DNA from: CALNYS01 sp942490855
Lineage (GTDB): Bacteria > Planctomycetota > Phycisphaerae > Phycisphaerales > UBA1924
Assembly (NCBI GenBank): GCA_942490855.1
Contig: CALNYS010000005.1
Location: 1-64,000, forward strand
DNA length: 64,000 nucleotides
Direction: 5' to 3'
Shown here: positions 1-10,232 of the stretch, piece by piece
Layout: every line of letters starts with the position of its first letter
How positions within the stretch are numbered: the stretch's first letter is position 1
Made by a program: the position numbers and the translations under genes
Notes under the pieces: generated by a model
The model's database searches: none
What the model saw: the letters and a program-made list of their open reading frames with translations, nothing else
Told to the model about the DNA's origin: nothing

Positions 1-106
1 CGGGGGTGAGTGCTTCGAGGCGGCGGGCGCTAGACCAGATGATGAGTGGGCGGGTTGTCACGGCGTTTTGATCGTATCACGATCGGAGATGGCGTAGGAT
101 GGTGTG

Positions 107-508
<402 letters not shown>

Positions 509-510
509 AT

Positions 511-552
511 GGCGGGCCCTTGCGTCAAACGTGAGGGCCCGCCGCCTTTTTG
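511..552 (+). terminator. Rho-independent terminator of rnpB
   Basis: GGCGGGCCCT (511-520) pairs perfectly with AGGGCCCGCC (534-543) around a 13-nt loop and is followed by GCC and a run of five T. It lies directly after the RNase P RNA and before the permease gene. Confidence 0.85.
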
Positions 553-590
553 TCGGTGGGGGTGTGTACGAGTCGATAGGATCGCGAGAC

Positions 591-2103
591 GTGTACCAAA
601 GGCTTCTTACACGACGGTATCTGACCAGCAAGATCACGCCGATGCTGGCGATGCTTGCGGTGACCCTGTGTACTGCCATGGTGCTCGTGGTGTGGTCGGT
701 GATGGGTGGGTTTTTGACGATGCTGCTCGGGACGGGGCAGACGCTGCTTGGTGATGCGACGATCACGTGGCCGGTGCAGGGGATCCCGCACTATGCGGAG
801 TTGATCGAACGGCTTGAGGCGGAAGAGGGGTTCGAGGGGGCGGCAGGGATTATTGATGCTCCGGGGCTTTTGAAGCTGCCGGATGGATCGATCTTGACGG
901 TGCAGGTGACGGGGATTGATCCTGAGAGTTATGAGCGGGTGACGGCGTACGGGGATTCGCTGTGGTGGCGTGGGATTGATGAGCCGCTGACGAAGGATGT
1001 TGATGGGGTTGATGTTCGTCTTGAGCTTGGCGATTCGCACTTGAGAGCTGGGCTTGAGCTTGCGGAGGTGGACCGGATCACTGGTGAGGTTCGGCCGGCG
1101 ATTGTGCCGGGGATTGAGCTTGCGCAGTACAGCGTGCGCGAGGCGGGTGGGTGGTACACGCCGCGGTGGATGTTTTTGCCCAATGAAGAGGTGACGCTGA
1201 GCGTGCTGCCGTTGTCGAACGAGGGTGTGGCGATTGATGTTGAGGCACGGACGTTCCCGGTGGCGAACGAGTTCCGGACGGGGTTTTACGAATTTGATTC
1301 GAGCAAGGTGTTTGTGCCGCTGAGCACGCTGCAGGAGATGCTGTCGATGGACGCGGCGGCGCGGGTTGATGGCGGGTTTGGGTTTGGGGTGACGACGGGG
1401 AGCGATGGGCGGGAGACGTTTGAAGAGCCGGGCGTGGTTGGTGTTGACCCGGCGCGGGTGACAGCGGTTTTGGTGAAGGCGAGCGAGGGCGTGACGGCGG
1501 AGGACGCACGGGATATCGCTTCGCGGGTGTACGGGGAGTTTTACGAGATGCTGACGGCGGAGAAGCGGGTGGATCGGGCGCCGCCGGCGGATCTGGTGCG
1601 GGTGCCTACGTGGGAGGCGCGGCCAGGGGTGCGGTCGCTCGTTGCTGCGGTGAAGAAGGAGACGGGCGCTGGTGTTGGTGCTGTTTATGTTTATCTCTTT
1701 GACGGCGGTGTTTTTGGTGTTTTCGATTTTCTGGTCGATGGTGAGCGAGAAGACGAAAGACATTGGGATTCTTCGTGCGATCGGTGCGAGCAAGGCGGGG
1801 GTGGCGTGGTTGTTTTTGCGGTACGGGCTGTCGATCGGGGTGCTTGGCTCAGTGCTTGGCGGGACGATCGCGTACCTGATCGTTCTGAATATCAATCCTA
1901 TTCATGAGTGGATTGGATCTGCGCTTGGGGTGTATGTGTGGGACCCGAGTGTGTATTACTTTACAGAGATCCCGAGTGAGGTGGAGCCGATGAAGGCGGT
2001 GCTGGTGCTCGCGGGGGGTGTGATTTTTAGTGTGCTGGGTGCGCTTGTTCCCGCGGTGAAAGCTGCGAACATGGACCCGGTTCGTGCGCTGAGGTTTGAG
2101 TGA
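591..2103 (+). CDS. LolC/LolE-type ABC transporter permease (one frameshift)
   Basis: Inner-membrane permease of the FtsX/MacB_PCD superfamily, probably forming a lipoprotein-releasing (LolCDE-like) or MacB-like exporter with the ATPase encoded immediately downstream. The GTG at 591 is preferred because the protein then begins MYQRLLTRRYLTSKITPM, followed by the first membrane helix; earlier in-frame codons lie inside the rnpB terminator. A large periplasmic domain follows, then the C-terminal FtsX helices with SEKTKDIGILRAIGAS, the classic motif. The frame breaks near 1663-1665, where removing one G of a GGG run joins the two halves as ETALVLVLFMF. The joined product is about 503 aa. The stop TGA overlaps the ATPase start. 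The lesion looks like a homopolymer error. Confidence 0.85.
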
Positions 2104-2816
2104 TGGGTGCGCTGCTTGCTGCGACTGGTTTGAAGAAGACGTACCGCATGGGGCGGGTGGATACGCCGGTGCTGCGCGGGCTTGATGTGATGGTGGCGGA
2201 GGGGGAGTTTGTGGCGATTCTGGGTGCGTCGGGTTCTGGTAAATCGACGCTGTTGCATTTGCTAGGTGGGCTTGATCGCCCGGATCGTGATGGCGGCGAG
2301 AGGTGGAGTTTCGGGCGCGGGTCGCTGTCTGATTTGAGTTCGGGTGAGATGGATGTGTACCGGCGGCGTGAGGTGGGGTTTGTGTTTCAGTTTTATCATT
2401 TGCTGCCGGAGCTGAGTGCGCTTGAGAACGTGCTGGTTGCCGGGATGGCGGCGCATGGGTTTGGGTATCGGGGCAAGCGCGGTGAGATGCGAGAGCGGGC
2501 GAGCGGGTTGCTTGAGCGGATGGGGCTGGCGGATCGGTTGTCGCACCGCCCGAGTGAGCTTTCTGGTGGTGAGCGACAGCGGGTGGCGATTGCGCGGTCG
2601 TTGCTCAACGAGCCGGCGGTCCTGCTTGCGGATGAGCCGACGGGGAACCTTGATCGTGCGGCGGGTGAGGGCGATCTTAGGGATTCGTTATCCAGACTTC
2701 ATGAGGACGAGGCGCGGAGCGCGGTGATGGTGACGCATGACGAGGAGCTTGCGGCGCGGGCGGATCGGGTGCTTCGGATGGCGGACGGGCGGCTGGTGAC
2801 GGGGGTGGGTGTATAG
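2103..2816 (+). CDS. lolD: LolD-type ABC transporter ATP-binding protein
   Basis: ATPase subunit energising the upstream permease. Walker A GASGSGKST lies near residue 43, the Q-loop in FVFQFYHLLPELSALENV, the ABC signature LSGGERQRVAIARSL, Walker B LLADEPTGNLD and the H-loop VTHDEEL. These match the LolD/MacB/FtsE group. The ATG at 2103 overlaps the permease stop (TGATG), which indicates translational coupling. At about 237 aa it has normal length and no lesion. Whether the exporter handles lipoproteins specifically is inferred from family resemblance only. Confidence 0.9.
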   Translation: MGALLAATGLKKTYRMGRVDTPVLRGLDVMVAEGEFVAILGASGSGKSTLLHLLGGLDRPDRDGGERWSFGRGSLSDLSSGEMDVYRRREVGFVFQFYHLLPELSALENVLVAGMAAHGFGYRGKRGEMRERASGLLERMGLADRLSHRPSELSGGERQRVAIARSLLNEPAVLLADEPTGNLDRAAGEGDLRDSLSRLHEDEARSAVMVTHDEELAARADRVLRMADGRLVTGVGV

Positions 2817-2852
2817 TGGTGGCTGGGCATTTCGTGGGGAACGGAGGCGGCT

Positions 2853-3708
2853 TTGCGCGGGTTTGACACCATTCGACAACTTTTCGGGCGGTTGACGGCG
2901 TACAACCCGTTCGAGGTGATGGCTGAGCTCGCGGTGATCGCGGGCGTGGTGTATCTGGTGTGGCGGTTTGTTCGCGGGACGCGTGCGGCGGGTGCGCTGC
3001 GCGGGATTCTTGTTGTTCTTTTGGTGGTGCTTGGGCTGCGGCTGCTTGCACCGGTGAATGCGTTTGAGCGGTTGTCGTTTTTGTTTGACAACCTGCTGGG
3101 GTTCGCGGTGGTGGCGGTGGTGATTATTTTCCAGCCCGAGTTGCGGCGCGCGATGTCGCGGATCGGTGAGGCGCCGCTGTTTCGGACGGAGGTGGCGGAT
3201 GTGATGCCGGTGGTCGAGGCGCTGTGCGCGGCGAGCGATCTGCTGAGTAAGAATAAGTTTGGTGGGCTGATTGCGATCGAGCGGAGCGTGGGACTTCGGG
3301 AATATGTTGAGACGGGGAAGCTGCTGAACGCGGAGGTTTCTGCGGAGCTTCTGCAGTCGATATTTCGGCCCAACAGCCCGCTGCACGATATGGGTGTGGA
3401 GATTCGCGGGTAGCGCGTGGTGGCGGCGAGTGTTCCGTTCCCGCTTGCTGACCCGAGCGAGGTGCCGGATCCAAACATGGGGACTCGGCACCGGGCGGCG
3501 ATCGGGATGTCGCGTGACCGACGCGCTGGTGATCGTGGTGAGCGAGGAGACAGGTGCGATTAGTTTGGGTGAGCGCGGACGGTTGCAGCGGTGGCTGAGT
3601 GTTGATGCGCTACGCGAGGAATTGCGGAAGCGTCTTTCAGAGGATGAGCGTGTGAAGGATGCGGACGCGAGCGCGGATGAGCACGATCCGGTGGAGGCTG
3701 AGCGATGA
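2853..3708 (+). CDS. cdaA: Diadenylate cyclase CdaA (in-frame stop plus frameshift)
   Basis: Membrane-anchored enzyme making the second messenger c-di-AMP from two ATP. Three N-terminal helices (residues about 15-85) precede the DAC domain, which retains FQPELRRAM, FGGLIAIER, the RHR motif (GTRHRAAIG) and DALVIVVSEETGAIS. The TTG start at 2853 has a good GGAGG seven bases upstream. Two lesions are visible: a TAG at 3411-3413 between IRG and RVVAAS, and an apparent two-base loss near 3515 just before TDALVIVV. The usual DGA catalytic motif reads D-M-G here (LHDMGVEIRG). The gene overlaps cdaR by ATGA, the usual cdaA-cdaR pairing. Confidence 0.85.
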
Positions 3709-4780
3709 TTTCCCCTCAGAAGAAACGGATTGATTCGCCGGCGACGTTGGTGGTGCTTGGGCTGGTGACGCTGCTGATTTGGCTGTTCGCGGAATCGCAG
3801 ACGCTGGCGCGGGTGGATGTTGAGACGGTGGTTCGGCTTGATTCACCCGACGGGCTACTTTTAGTGACTCGGTGGGCGGACGGGCGCGCGGGGCAGAATG
3901 TGACGCTGACTCTCGAGGGCCCTCGGAACGAGATTGACTCGGCGGCGGCGCGGCTTCGTCGTGATGGCGTGGCTCTTTCTGCGGGTGCCGCGGGGGGGCC
4001 AGGGACGGCGGCGGGTGTGTATGAGCTTGACGTTTCTGACGCGGTGGAGGAGAGCGCCGCGGCGCAGCTTGGAACGGTGTCGGTGGTGCGTTCTGAGCCG
4101 GTGAATTTTTCTGTGGAGGTTGATGCGCTCACGACGCTGTCAGACGTCCCGGTGATCTTTGACGCGTCGCGGTTTGATCTTGCGGAGCCCCCGGTGATCG
4201 AGCCGGCGACGGTTGAGATCACGGGGCCGGCGTCGGTGCTGCGCGAGCTTGATGACACGGCGAGCGTGGTGGCGCGGGTGGATCAGGCGGCGGTTGATGG
4301 GCTGCGCCCGGGTGTGACGCAGCGGATCGAGCGCGGCTTGAGGTGGCGGGATTGTCAGCGATTGATCGGTCGCGCGTGGTGGTGCTGCCCGGTCGGGTTG
4401 GTGTTCGTCTGACGGTGCGGAGCCGGGTGTCGACTATCGAGGTGGCGTCGGCACCGGTGCAGGTGCTTGGTCTTCCGACGGACTTTGCGCGGTGGCACGT
4501 GACGCCGGCGTTGTTGTTTGTTGATGGGCTGACGGTGACTGGGCCGAGCGATCTCGTGGAGCGGATCCGTTCGCAGGAGCTGAGCATCGTTGCGGTGGTC
4601 CGGCTCACGAGTGACGAATTGCAGCGCGGGGTGACAGAGAAAGAAGCGACGTACGCGCTGCTGACTGCGGACGGGCTTGCGCCGGCACCGGCGTCGTTGG
4701 TTATTGAAGGACCTGGTGAACTCATCGGGCTGACCGTCGAGGCGGTCAGCCCGAGCGCCGACGGCGGGGGCGGTGAGTAG
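3705..4780 (+). CDS. YbbR/CdaR-like regulator of CdaA (one frameshift)
   Basis: Single-pass membrane protein with extracytoplasmic YbbR-type repeats. In other bacteria CdaR is the partner and regulator of CdaA. An N-terminal helix (VVLGLVTLLIWLFAES, about residues 15-32) is followed by repeated YbbR-like units, for example VNFSVEVD, VEITGPASVLREL and later LTVTGPSDLVERI. The frame breaks near 4330-4340; one missing G would read IEARLEVAGLSAIDRS and join the two parts to about 358 aa. The ATG overlaps the cdaA stop by four bases. A perfect 10-bp inverted repeat (CGGGCTGACC, near 4724-4751) lies in the last codons but has no T run. Identification rests on position plus repeat style. Confidence 0.75.
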
Positions 4781-5438
4781 CTACTGATCGCGGACCGAGG
4801 TCTTTTCGGATTCATAGAACAATTTGGCGACGGAGAGTCCGACGCGCTTGGCGAGGTCTGATTCTGCCTGTGCGCGTTCTGCGGATGAGCGCGGGAGCTG
4901 GGCGGCGCGGGTGGTTGGCTCGACGCGGAGCGGGAAGCCGTTTGGTGCGTCGGGCCAGATGCGGGCGCGGGTCTGGGCGTCGATGACTTTGACCCGTGTG
5001 GTGACGACGGGGGAATAGCTGGAGCCGTCGCGGGTGAGGGACCAGGCGTCGATGGTGATGTAGACGACGACCTCGGCGCCGACGGCACGCCCGATGTCGG
5101 CGACGCTCATGGGCGCGTCGGGTTTTTCAGACATCGCGGCGCGGAGGGTTGATTGCGCGGCGATCATGTTTTCCTGTTTGATGATCTTCTCGGCGATCAG
5201 GGTTTCTTCGGCTTCTTTACCGATGACGGCGCGGAGGGAGCGGCGAGGGACTTTGTTGGCGCGATCATCAACGAATATGACGGTGGGGCGCTTGCCGTCG
5301 AGGGAGGTCTGCGCTGGGACCTTCGGCGGGCCTTCGAGGATGTAGGCGGCGGTGCCGACGATGTTGCAGGAGGAGAGTAGGGTGAGTGCGCCCAGCCGCG
5401 AGGACTGCGGCGATGGTGGATTTAGTAGTCGGGTTCAT
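4781..5438 (-). CDS. Predicted lipoprotein, unknown function (frameshift near start)
   Basis: Not recognised as a named family. The ATG at 5438 lies inside the end of the preceding gene (17-base overlap). The frame is lost near 5393-5400 and resumes with LTLLSSCNIVGTAAYILEG, giving a signal peptide with lipobox (LSSC). The mature part includes VGAEVVVYITIDAW and a region rich in charged residues, about 218 aa in all. The paired upstream gene is also a lipoprotein with a similar 'VDRIIFIDLYEH' segment, so the two may be distant relatives acting together in the envelope. The second half (5167 to 4781) is intact. It is convergent with cdaR; the two stops abut. Confidence 0.6.
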
Positions 5439-6060
5439 TGTCTTCCTCGTGGTCGTAGAAGAGCCAGGCGGCGCGGTTGGCGAAGCGGCGTTCGAGCACG
5501 GAGATGATCTGCTCGGCGGTGTAGTCGTCGGGGCCGTAGCCGTCGCCGTCGGGGAAGGTGACGGCGACACCCTTTGAGTAGGCGAAGTCGTTAGGGAATG
5601 CGGAGTCGGCCTCTGTGACGCTGATGTTGCCGGCGATGACGCCCTGCCAGAGGTAGGAGTTGCCGCGTTCGTTGAGGCGGTGTTCGTAGAGGTCGATGAA
5701 GATGATGCGGTCGACGGCGAGCTCCTCTGCGAGCTCACCGAGTGGGCGTGCGGTCCATGAGGGGTGGTTGAACTGGTAGTCGAGGACGAGTGGGGCGGGG
5801 ACGAAGCCGGTGGCGCCGGTGTTGGCGACGAGCTGCCCAGTGATTGCGGTGGTGAGCCGCGGGACGAGGCGGGGGTTCTGGGCCTGCGTGACGCGGTCGG
5901 CGGCGATGAAGACGGCGAATGATTTACCGTCGAGGCCTTCGTAATCAGACAATACCTTGTGGGTGCCGGTGCGGTGGTAGCTGTCTGCCATAACGCCGAG
6001 GATCTCACATCCGGCGGCGGGTATGGCGAGAAGTGTGATGATGAGGAGTCGTTTAAGCAT
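5422..6060 (-). CDS. Predicted lipoprotein, unknown function
   Basis: A 212-aa protein with a clear lipoprotein signal: MLKRLLIITLLAIPAAGC, with the lipidated Cys at residue 18. The mature part shows a mixed alpha/beta pattern (FAVFIAADRVTQAQNP, VDRIIFIDLYEHRLN) that recalls TolB-N or GNA1162-like periplasmic lipoproteins, but I cannot assign a family. It lies 15 bases downstream of the DUF2752 gene and overlaps the next lipoprotein gene, so all three are probably one transcription unit. Confidence 0.75.
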   Translation of the reverse strand: MLKRLLIITLLAIPAAGCEILGVMADSYHRTGTHKVLSDYEGLDGKSFAVFIAADRVTQAQNPRLVPRLTTAITGQLVANTGATGFVPAPLVLDYQFNHPSWTARPLGELAEELAVDRIIFIDLYEHRLNERGNSYLWQGVIAGNISVTEADSAFPNDFAYSKGVAVTFPDGDGYGPDDYTAEQIISVLERRFANRAAWLFYDHEEDNEPDY

Positions 6061-6075
6061 GTGATGCGCGGCCGA

Positions 6076-6507
6076 TCAGGCGGTCCATGTGATGATTTTG
6101 TAGATCCAGGCGATGACGAGGCCGGCGGCGGCGGCTGTGATCCAACGGGTGGTCCAGAGCGGGCGGAAGAGGCGTGAGATGCGGGAGCCGAAGACGGCGG
6201 TGTGGAGGAGTGTCCAGAAGGCGCTTGCGGTGGCGACGGCCAAGAGGGCGCCGGCGGGCTGGACCTGTGCGGAGGCGATGAGATGGCCGTCGGCGGCGTG
6301 GGCGAAGGCGGTGGTCATGCCGCAGGTGGGGCATGGTTTGTCGAAGGTGGTGACCCAACTGCAGGTCGGCATTTTGAGCTGGGTGTGGGTGCCGTGGCCG
6401 TCGGCGCTCGGGGAGAGCCATGCGGCGACGGCGAGGAGCGCGAGGCAGGCGGCGGCACCGAGAGCGGCGAGGAGGCGGTCTGAGGTGTGGGCTTTGGGTG
6501 GGGGCAC
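6076..6507 (-). CDS. DUF2752 family membrane protein
   Basis: A 143-aa protein with the family hallmark PCPTCGMTTAFAHAADGH after CSWVTTFDK. It has one N-terminal helix (about residues 12-30) and two C-terminal helices (LLAVATASAFWTLLHTAVF and WITAAAAGLVIAWIYKIIT). The CPxCG motif and the placement of the conserved segment at a membrane surface are typical of DUF2752, whose function is unknown. It heads the pair of lipoprotein genes downstream. Confidence 0.8.
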   Translation of the reverse strand: MPPPKAHTSDRLLAALGAAACLALLAVAAWLSPSADGHGTHTQLKMPTCSWVTTFDKPCPTCGMTTAFAHAADGHLIASAQVQPAGALLAVATASAFWTLLHTAVFGSRISRLFRPLWTTRWITAAAAGLVIAWIYKIITWTA

Positions 6508-6581
6508 GGGTGGTTGTTCGGGGGGAAGGGGGAAGGTTCCGTCACTGCTTTAATCCTCTTCAATCGGAGCGAAGAAGAAGG

Positions 6582-6622
6582 GGGAGGCCCTCACCCCGGC
6601 CCTCTCCCCGGGGGAGAGGGGG
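6582..6622. repeat. REP-like C/G repeat, copy 1
   Basis: Intergenic palindromic element with CCCTCACCCCGGCCCTCTCC followed by its near complement GGGGGAGAGGGGG. Related copies lie at 8561-8600 and 10233-10281. All three sit just after gene 3' ends, as REP elements do, and could act as terminators or mRNA stabilisers. Confidence 0.7.
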
Positions 6623-6625
6623 GAG

Positions 6626-7030
6626 TTAGTCGAAGCGGAGGATGCCATTTTTGGCGGCGTAGAGGTAGGCGACGATGGTGGTGAATACGAAGAAAAGGAT
6701 TCTGGCGAGGAAGAGGAAGGCGTCGTCTGAGCGGGGTTCGAGGTTGCCGAAGGTGGCGGCCCAGGGGTAGAGGAATATGACCTCGACGTCGAAGACGAGG
6801 AAGATCATGGCGAGGATGTAGAAGCGGACGTTGAAGCGTTTGCGGGCGGTATCGATCGGGTTCATGCCCGATTCGTAGGAAATGCTTTTTTCGGGTCCGT
6901 CGCGTTTGGGGCCCAGGAGCTGGGTGGCGACGAGGTTGACGACGGCGAAGCCGATGGCCATGAGGATGAGCAGCAGGACGGGCCAGTAGGCGGAGACTTG
7001 CTGGGCTGCCAGAAAATGCGAGTCGATCAT
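6626..7030 (-). CDS. nuoA: NADH-quinone oxidoreductase subunit A
   Basis: Small membrane subunit of respiratory complex I, 134 aa, with three helices. Family signatures are clear: KSISYESGMNPI, with the conserved E-S-G, then RFNVRFYILAMIFLVFDVE and the following FLYPWA. It stands alone here with no nuoB or other nuo genes adjacent, so the rest of complex I must be elsewhere or outside the window. The ATG at 7030 is the natural start because it precedes the first helix region. Confidence 0.93.
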   Translation of the reverse strand: MIDSHFLAAQQVSAYWPVLLLILMAIGFAVVNLVATQLLGPKRDGPEKSISYESGMNPIDTARKRFNVRFYILAMIFLVFDVEVIFLYPWAATFGNLEPRSDDAFLFLARILFFVFTTIVAYLYAAKNGILRFD

Positions 7031-7095
7031 GGCGGAGAGGGCTCCCGTTTCGGTGCGCGAGTGGGCGTTTGTAGTGTATCGTCTGCGGAAGATCG

Positions 7096-7169
7096 CAGGG
7101 CGTAGCTCAGCTTGGTAGAGCGCCGCGTTTGGGACGCGGAGGTCGCTGGTTCGAATCCAGTCGCCCTGA
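7096..7169 (+). tRNA. tRNA-Pro (UGG)
   Basis: Acceptor arms CAGGGCG (7096-7102) and CGCCCTG (7162-7168) pair perfectly. The anticodon stem CCGCG/CGCGG encloses the loop TTTGGGA, with anticodon TGG. The T arm has GGTTCGAATCC. The 3' CCA is not encoded. Confidence 0.95.
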
Positions 7170-7235
7170 TTTCACTCATATGGGATTCGGTCAGAACGAG
7201 AACACAGCCCCGGTTGCGGGGCGGCGGGGGTTTGC

Positions 7236-8555
7236 GTGACGAAATCGAAGGCGAAGACACCGGACAAGCTGAAGGTATTGCTGATTGGCGGCGGGGGGCG
7301 TGAGCATTCGCTGGCGTGGCGGCTGAAGAAGTCGGCGTCGGTGGCGGAACTGCACGTGACGCACCCGCAGAACCCGGGGCTCGGGGCGCTTGGGAAAGCG
7401 GTTGATGTGCCGGTGTCGATGAAGGAGATCTACAGGCTGACGCAGTATTGCGATGCGAACGGGATCAACCTTGTGGTGATCGGGCCGGAGGATCCGCTGG
7501 CGGAGGGGATGGCAGACGCGCTGCGGACAGCCGAGCGCGCGGTGTTCGGGCCGAACAAGGATGGGGCGAAGCTGGAAGCGGACAAGGCGTGGGCGAAGCA
7601 GTTGATGCGGGCGGCGGGGATCCCGACGGCGGAGTCGCGGACGTTTCATGACGCGGAGTCGGCGGTTGAGTTTTTAGAGACGCGCGACACGGCGCAGGTG
7701 ATCAAGGCGACGGGGCTTGCCAAGGGCAAGGGTGTGGTGGTTCCTGATTCTCTTGATGAAGCGCGTGAAGCGATTCGGCAGATCATGGTTGAGCGGGTGT
7801 ATGGGGCGGCTGGTGATTCCGTTTTGATTGAAGAGCGGATGAAGGGGCCGGAGGTTTCGGTGCTCGCGCTGTGTGACGGTCGGACGGCGGCGGTGCTTGA
7901 TGCGTGTCAGGATCACAAGCGGCTGGGTGAAGGTGGAACGGGCCCGAACACGGGGGGGATGGGTGCGTTTTGCCCGTCGCCTTTGGCGGATGAGAAGCTG
8001 TACGCGACGGTGCAGCGCGAGGTGATTGCGCCGCTGATGGATGCGCTGCGGCGTGAGGGGATTGATTATCGCGGGGTGCTGTACGCGGGGCTGATGCTGA
8101 CGGCGGGGGGGCCGAAGGTGCTGGAATTTAACGTGCGTTTTGGGGACCCGGAGTGTCAGCCGCTCATGGCGCGGTGGCAGGGGGATCTTGGGAAGACGCT
8201 GTATGAGTGCGCGACGGGTCGGCTTGAGGACTCGCGGTGGGGGTTTGATGATCGTGCGGCGTGCTGTGTGGTGCTGGCGAGCAAGGGATACCCGGAGAAG
8301 CCGGAGGTTGGGTTCCCGATTAGTGGGGTCGATGAGGCGAACGCGATGGAGGGGGTGACGGTGTTTCACGCGGGGACGAAGCGCGGTGAGAAGGGCGGGT
8401 TTGTGACGGCGGGCGGGCGCGTGCTCGGGGTGACGGCGCTTGGGGCGACGGTTGGTGAGGCGCGGGAGAGGGCGCTTGCGGGGGCGGATGTGATTGAGTT
8501 TGAGGGGAAGGTTGTGCGGCGGGATATTGGTGGGGGAGTCGTGGCGGCGGGGTAG
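7236..8555 (+). CDS. purD: Phosphoribosylamine-glycine ligase (GAR synthetase)
   Basis: Catalyses step two of de novo purine synthesis, joining glycine to phosphoribosylamine with ATP. It is intact and of the usual length (439 aa). Motifs are LLIGGGGREHSLAW at the N terminus, the IGPEDPLAEGMAD segment, the ATP-grasp loop KATGLAKGKGVVV, and GGMGAFCPSP, LEFNVRFGDPECQ. The GTG at 7236 is used because the conserved VLLIGGGGREH follows about 13 residues later. It lies just downstream of tRNA-Pro and is followed by a REP-like repeat. Confidence 0.95.
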   Translation: MTKSKAKTPDKLKVLLIGGGGREHSLAWRLKKSASVAELHVTHPQNPGLGALGKAVDVPVSMKEIYRLTQYCDANGINLVVIGPEDPLAEGMADALRTAERAVFGPNKDGAKLEADKAWAKQLMRAAGIPTAESRTFHDAESAVEFLETRDTAQVIKATGLAKGKGVVVPDSLDEAREAIRQIMVERVYGAAGDSVLIEERMKGPEVSVLALCDGRTAAVLDACQDHKRLGEGGTGPNTGGMGAFCPSPLADEKLYATVQREVIAPLMDALRREGIDYRGVLYAGLMLTAGGPKVLEFNVRFGDPECQPLMARWQGDLGKTLYECATGRLEDSRWGFDDRAACCVVLASKGYPEKPEVGFPISGVDEANAMEGVTVFHAGTKRGEKGGFVTAGGRVLGVTALGATVGEARERALAGADVIEFEGKVVRRDIGGGVVAAG

Positions 8556-8560
8556 GAGGG

Positions 8561-8600
8561 GGAGCCCTCCCCCAGCCCCTCTCCCTCGGGGAGAGGGGGG
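8561..8600. repeat. REP-like C/G repeat, copy 2
   Basis: GGAGCCCTCCCCCAGCCCCT then CTCCCTCGGGGAGAGGGGGG, placed six bases after the purD stop. It can fold as a stem with a CTCGGG apex, so it may double as the purD terminator. Confidence 0.7.
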
Positions 8601-8641
8601 GTAAGAAAAACGCGACTCCCTTGTGGGAGCCGCGCTTCAAG

Positions 8642-8724
8642 TGGGCGGTGCAGGATTCGAACCTGCGTAGGATTCCTCCAACAGATTTACAGTCTGCCCC
8701 GTTTGGCCGCTTCGGTAACCGCCC
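8642..8724 (-). tRNA. tRNA-Tyr (GUA)
   Basis: On the minus strand the acceptor GGGCGGT pairs with ACCGCCC. The anticodon stem CAGAC..GTCTG-like arms enclose CTGTAAA, with anticodon GTA. A long class II variable arm follows, and the T arm has GGTTCGAATCC. The 3' CCA is not encoded. Confidence 0.93.
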
Positions 8725-8851
8725 GCGGTGCTGAAAGATCAGCAACAGGCCCGGAAATGTACCCGCACGGGGGGAAAATGGCAATTGAACATGTGTCGAT
8801 CTAGAGGATTCGCGCGTGGTTTCTGCGGCGTGTGGGGGTAGACTCCTAGGT

Positions 8852-10215
8852 ATGAAGATTCTTACTGCTGCGTTATTCGGACTGATCTGTGGTGGCGCTT
8901 TGGCGCAGGGGCCCGTTGTTGATTCGACGACGGCGCTGGTGCGCGTAAAGGTCGAGTCGATGGAGCATCTGGCGCAGCTCGAAGCGATGGGCGCTGAGCC
9001 GTGGGCGTGCCGGCACGGGGTTGGCGAGCAGCTTATGAGCATGGACTCGGCGCTTGCTGAACAACTCATCTCCGGCGGCGCGGTGATGATCGAACCCGAT
9101 CTTGCGATCAAGATGGCGGACACGGCGCTGGCTGCACGCGGCGGTGGCTTCTTCGATGACTACCAGACATGGGATTCGATCAATCTGAAACTCGACGAGC
9201 TGGCGATGAGCCCGCTGGCCGAGATCGTCGTCATCGGCGACACGTTCGAGCAGCGGACGGTGCGCGGGCTGCGGATCACGAATGGGTCCGGCGGCGTGAA
9301 GCCTGCGGTGCTGGTCAACGGTGGGCAGCACGCGCGGGAGTGGATCTCGCCGGCGTCGGTGATGTTCTTTGCTGATCGTCTTGTGAATGAGTACGGGAAC
9401 GATGCGCAGATCACGGGCGCTTGACGGTGGTGGATTTCTTCATCGTGCCGGTGGTGAACGCGGATGGGTATGTGTACTCGTGGACGCCGGGGAACCGGCT
9501 GTGGCGCAAGAATCGACGTGACAACCCCGGGTCCTCGTTTGGTGTTGATCCGAACCGGAACTGGGCGGAGGGGTGGGGGCTGAGCTCTGGTTCATCAGGG
9601 ACGGCGAGCAGCAGCACATACCGCGGGCCTGCGCCGTTCTCTGAGCCCTGCACAGCGAACCTGCGCGACTTTATCAACAGCCGGCCTGAGATCCGGGCGC
9701 ATGTTGATGTCCACAACTTTGCGCAGCTGATATTGGGAGCGTGGGCGTACACGGATGACCCGGCACCTGATGCCGCGACACTGTTGCCTTATGGCGAGGC
9801 GATCGAGGTTGTGATGGATGCCGAGCATGGGGTGGCGTACGACTTTAGAACCGGCGCTGGCGGGATCGGGTTTGCGTCTGGTGCGATGCCGGACTGGACG
9901 TTCGGTGAGCTCGGGATCATGTCGTGGACTTTTGAGCTTCGTGACACGGGGCAGTTTGGTTTTCAGCTGCCGGCGTCGCAGCTTGTGCCGACGGCGCAGG
10001 AATGTGAGGCGGGTTTGCTTCGGATCGCGGAGCAGATCGCGCAGTGCCCGAGCGACGTGAACTTCGACGGCGTGGTTGACGCGACTGACCTTGCGATCGT
10101 GCTTTCGCGGTGGGGGAACCAGCGCGGGCTTTCGGATGTTGATCTGAGCGGGGTTGTTGATTCAGGGGATTTGGCGAACCTGCTCGCGGGGTGGGGGAGT
10201 GTTTGCCCTCTTTGA
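8852..10215 (+). CDS. Secreted M14 zinc carboxypeptidase with dockerin-like tail (one frameshift)
   Basis: Extracellular metallocarboxypeptidase of the A/B subfamily. The ATG at 8852 gives a signal peptide (MKILTAALFGLICGGALAQ). A propeptide-like region precedes the peptidase domain, with zinc ligands HAREWIS (H..E) and HVDVHN, substrate-binding DPNRNW and the catalytic Glu in TFELRDTG. The frame breaks at about 9419-9422; one added base joins DAQITGA to LTVVDFFIVPVVNADGY. The C-terminal about 55 residues hold two Asp-rich loops (DVNFDGVVDATDLA, DVDLSGVVDSGDLA), the dockerin type I pattern common on secreted planctomycete proteins. The joined length is about 454 aa. Confidence 0.85.
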
Positions 10216-10232
10216 GTTCGAAGAGCAGAGAA

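Noticed and set aside
1..61. Possible minus-strand gene starting GTG at 61 and running off the left end (VTTRPLIIWSSARRLEALTP)
   Set aside because: Only 20 codons are visible and no family can be recognised; it may be real but I cannot support it.
4724..4751. Strong 10-bp inverted repeat as terminator of cdaR
   Set aside because: It lies inside the coding end, lacks a T run, and fits ordinary codon use; at most a weak transcription end signal.
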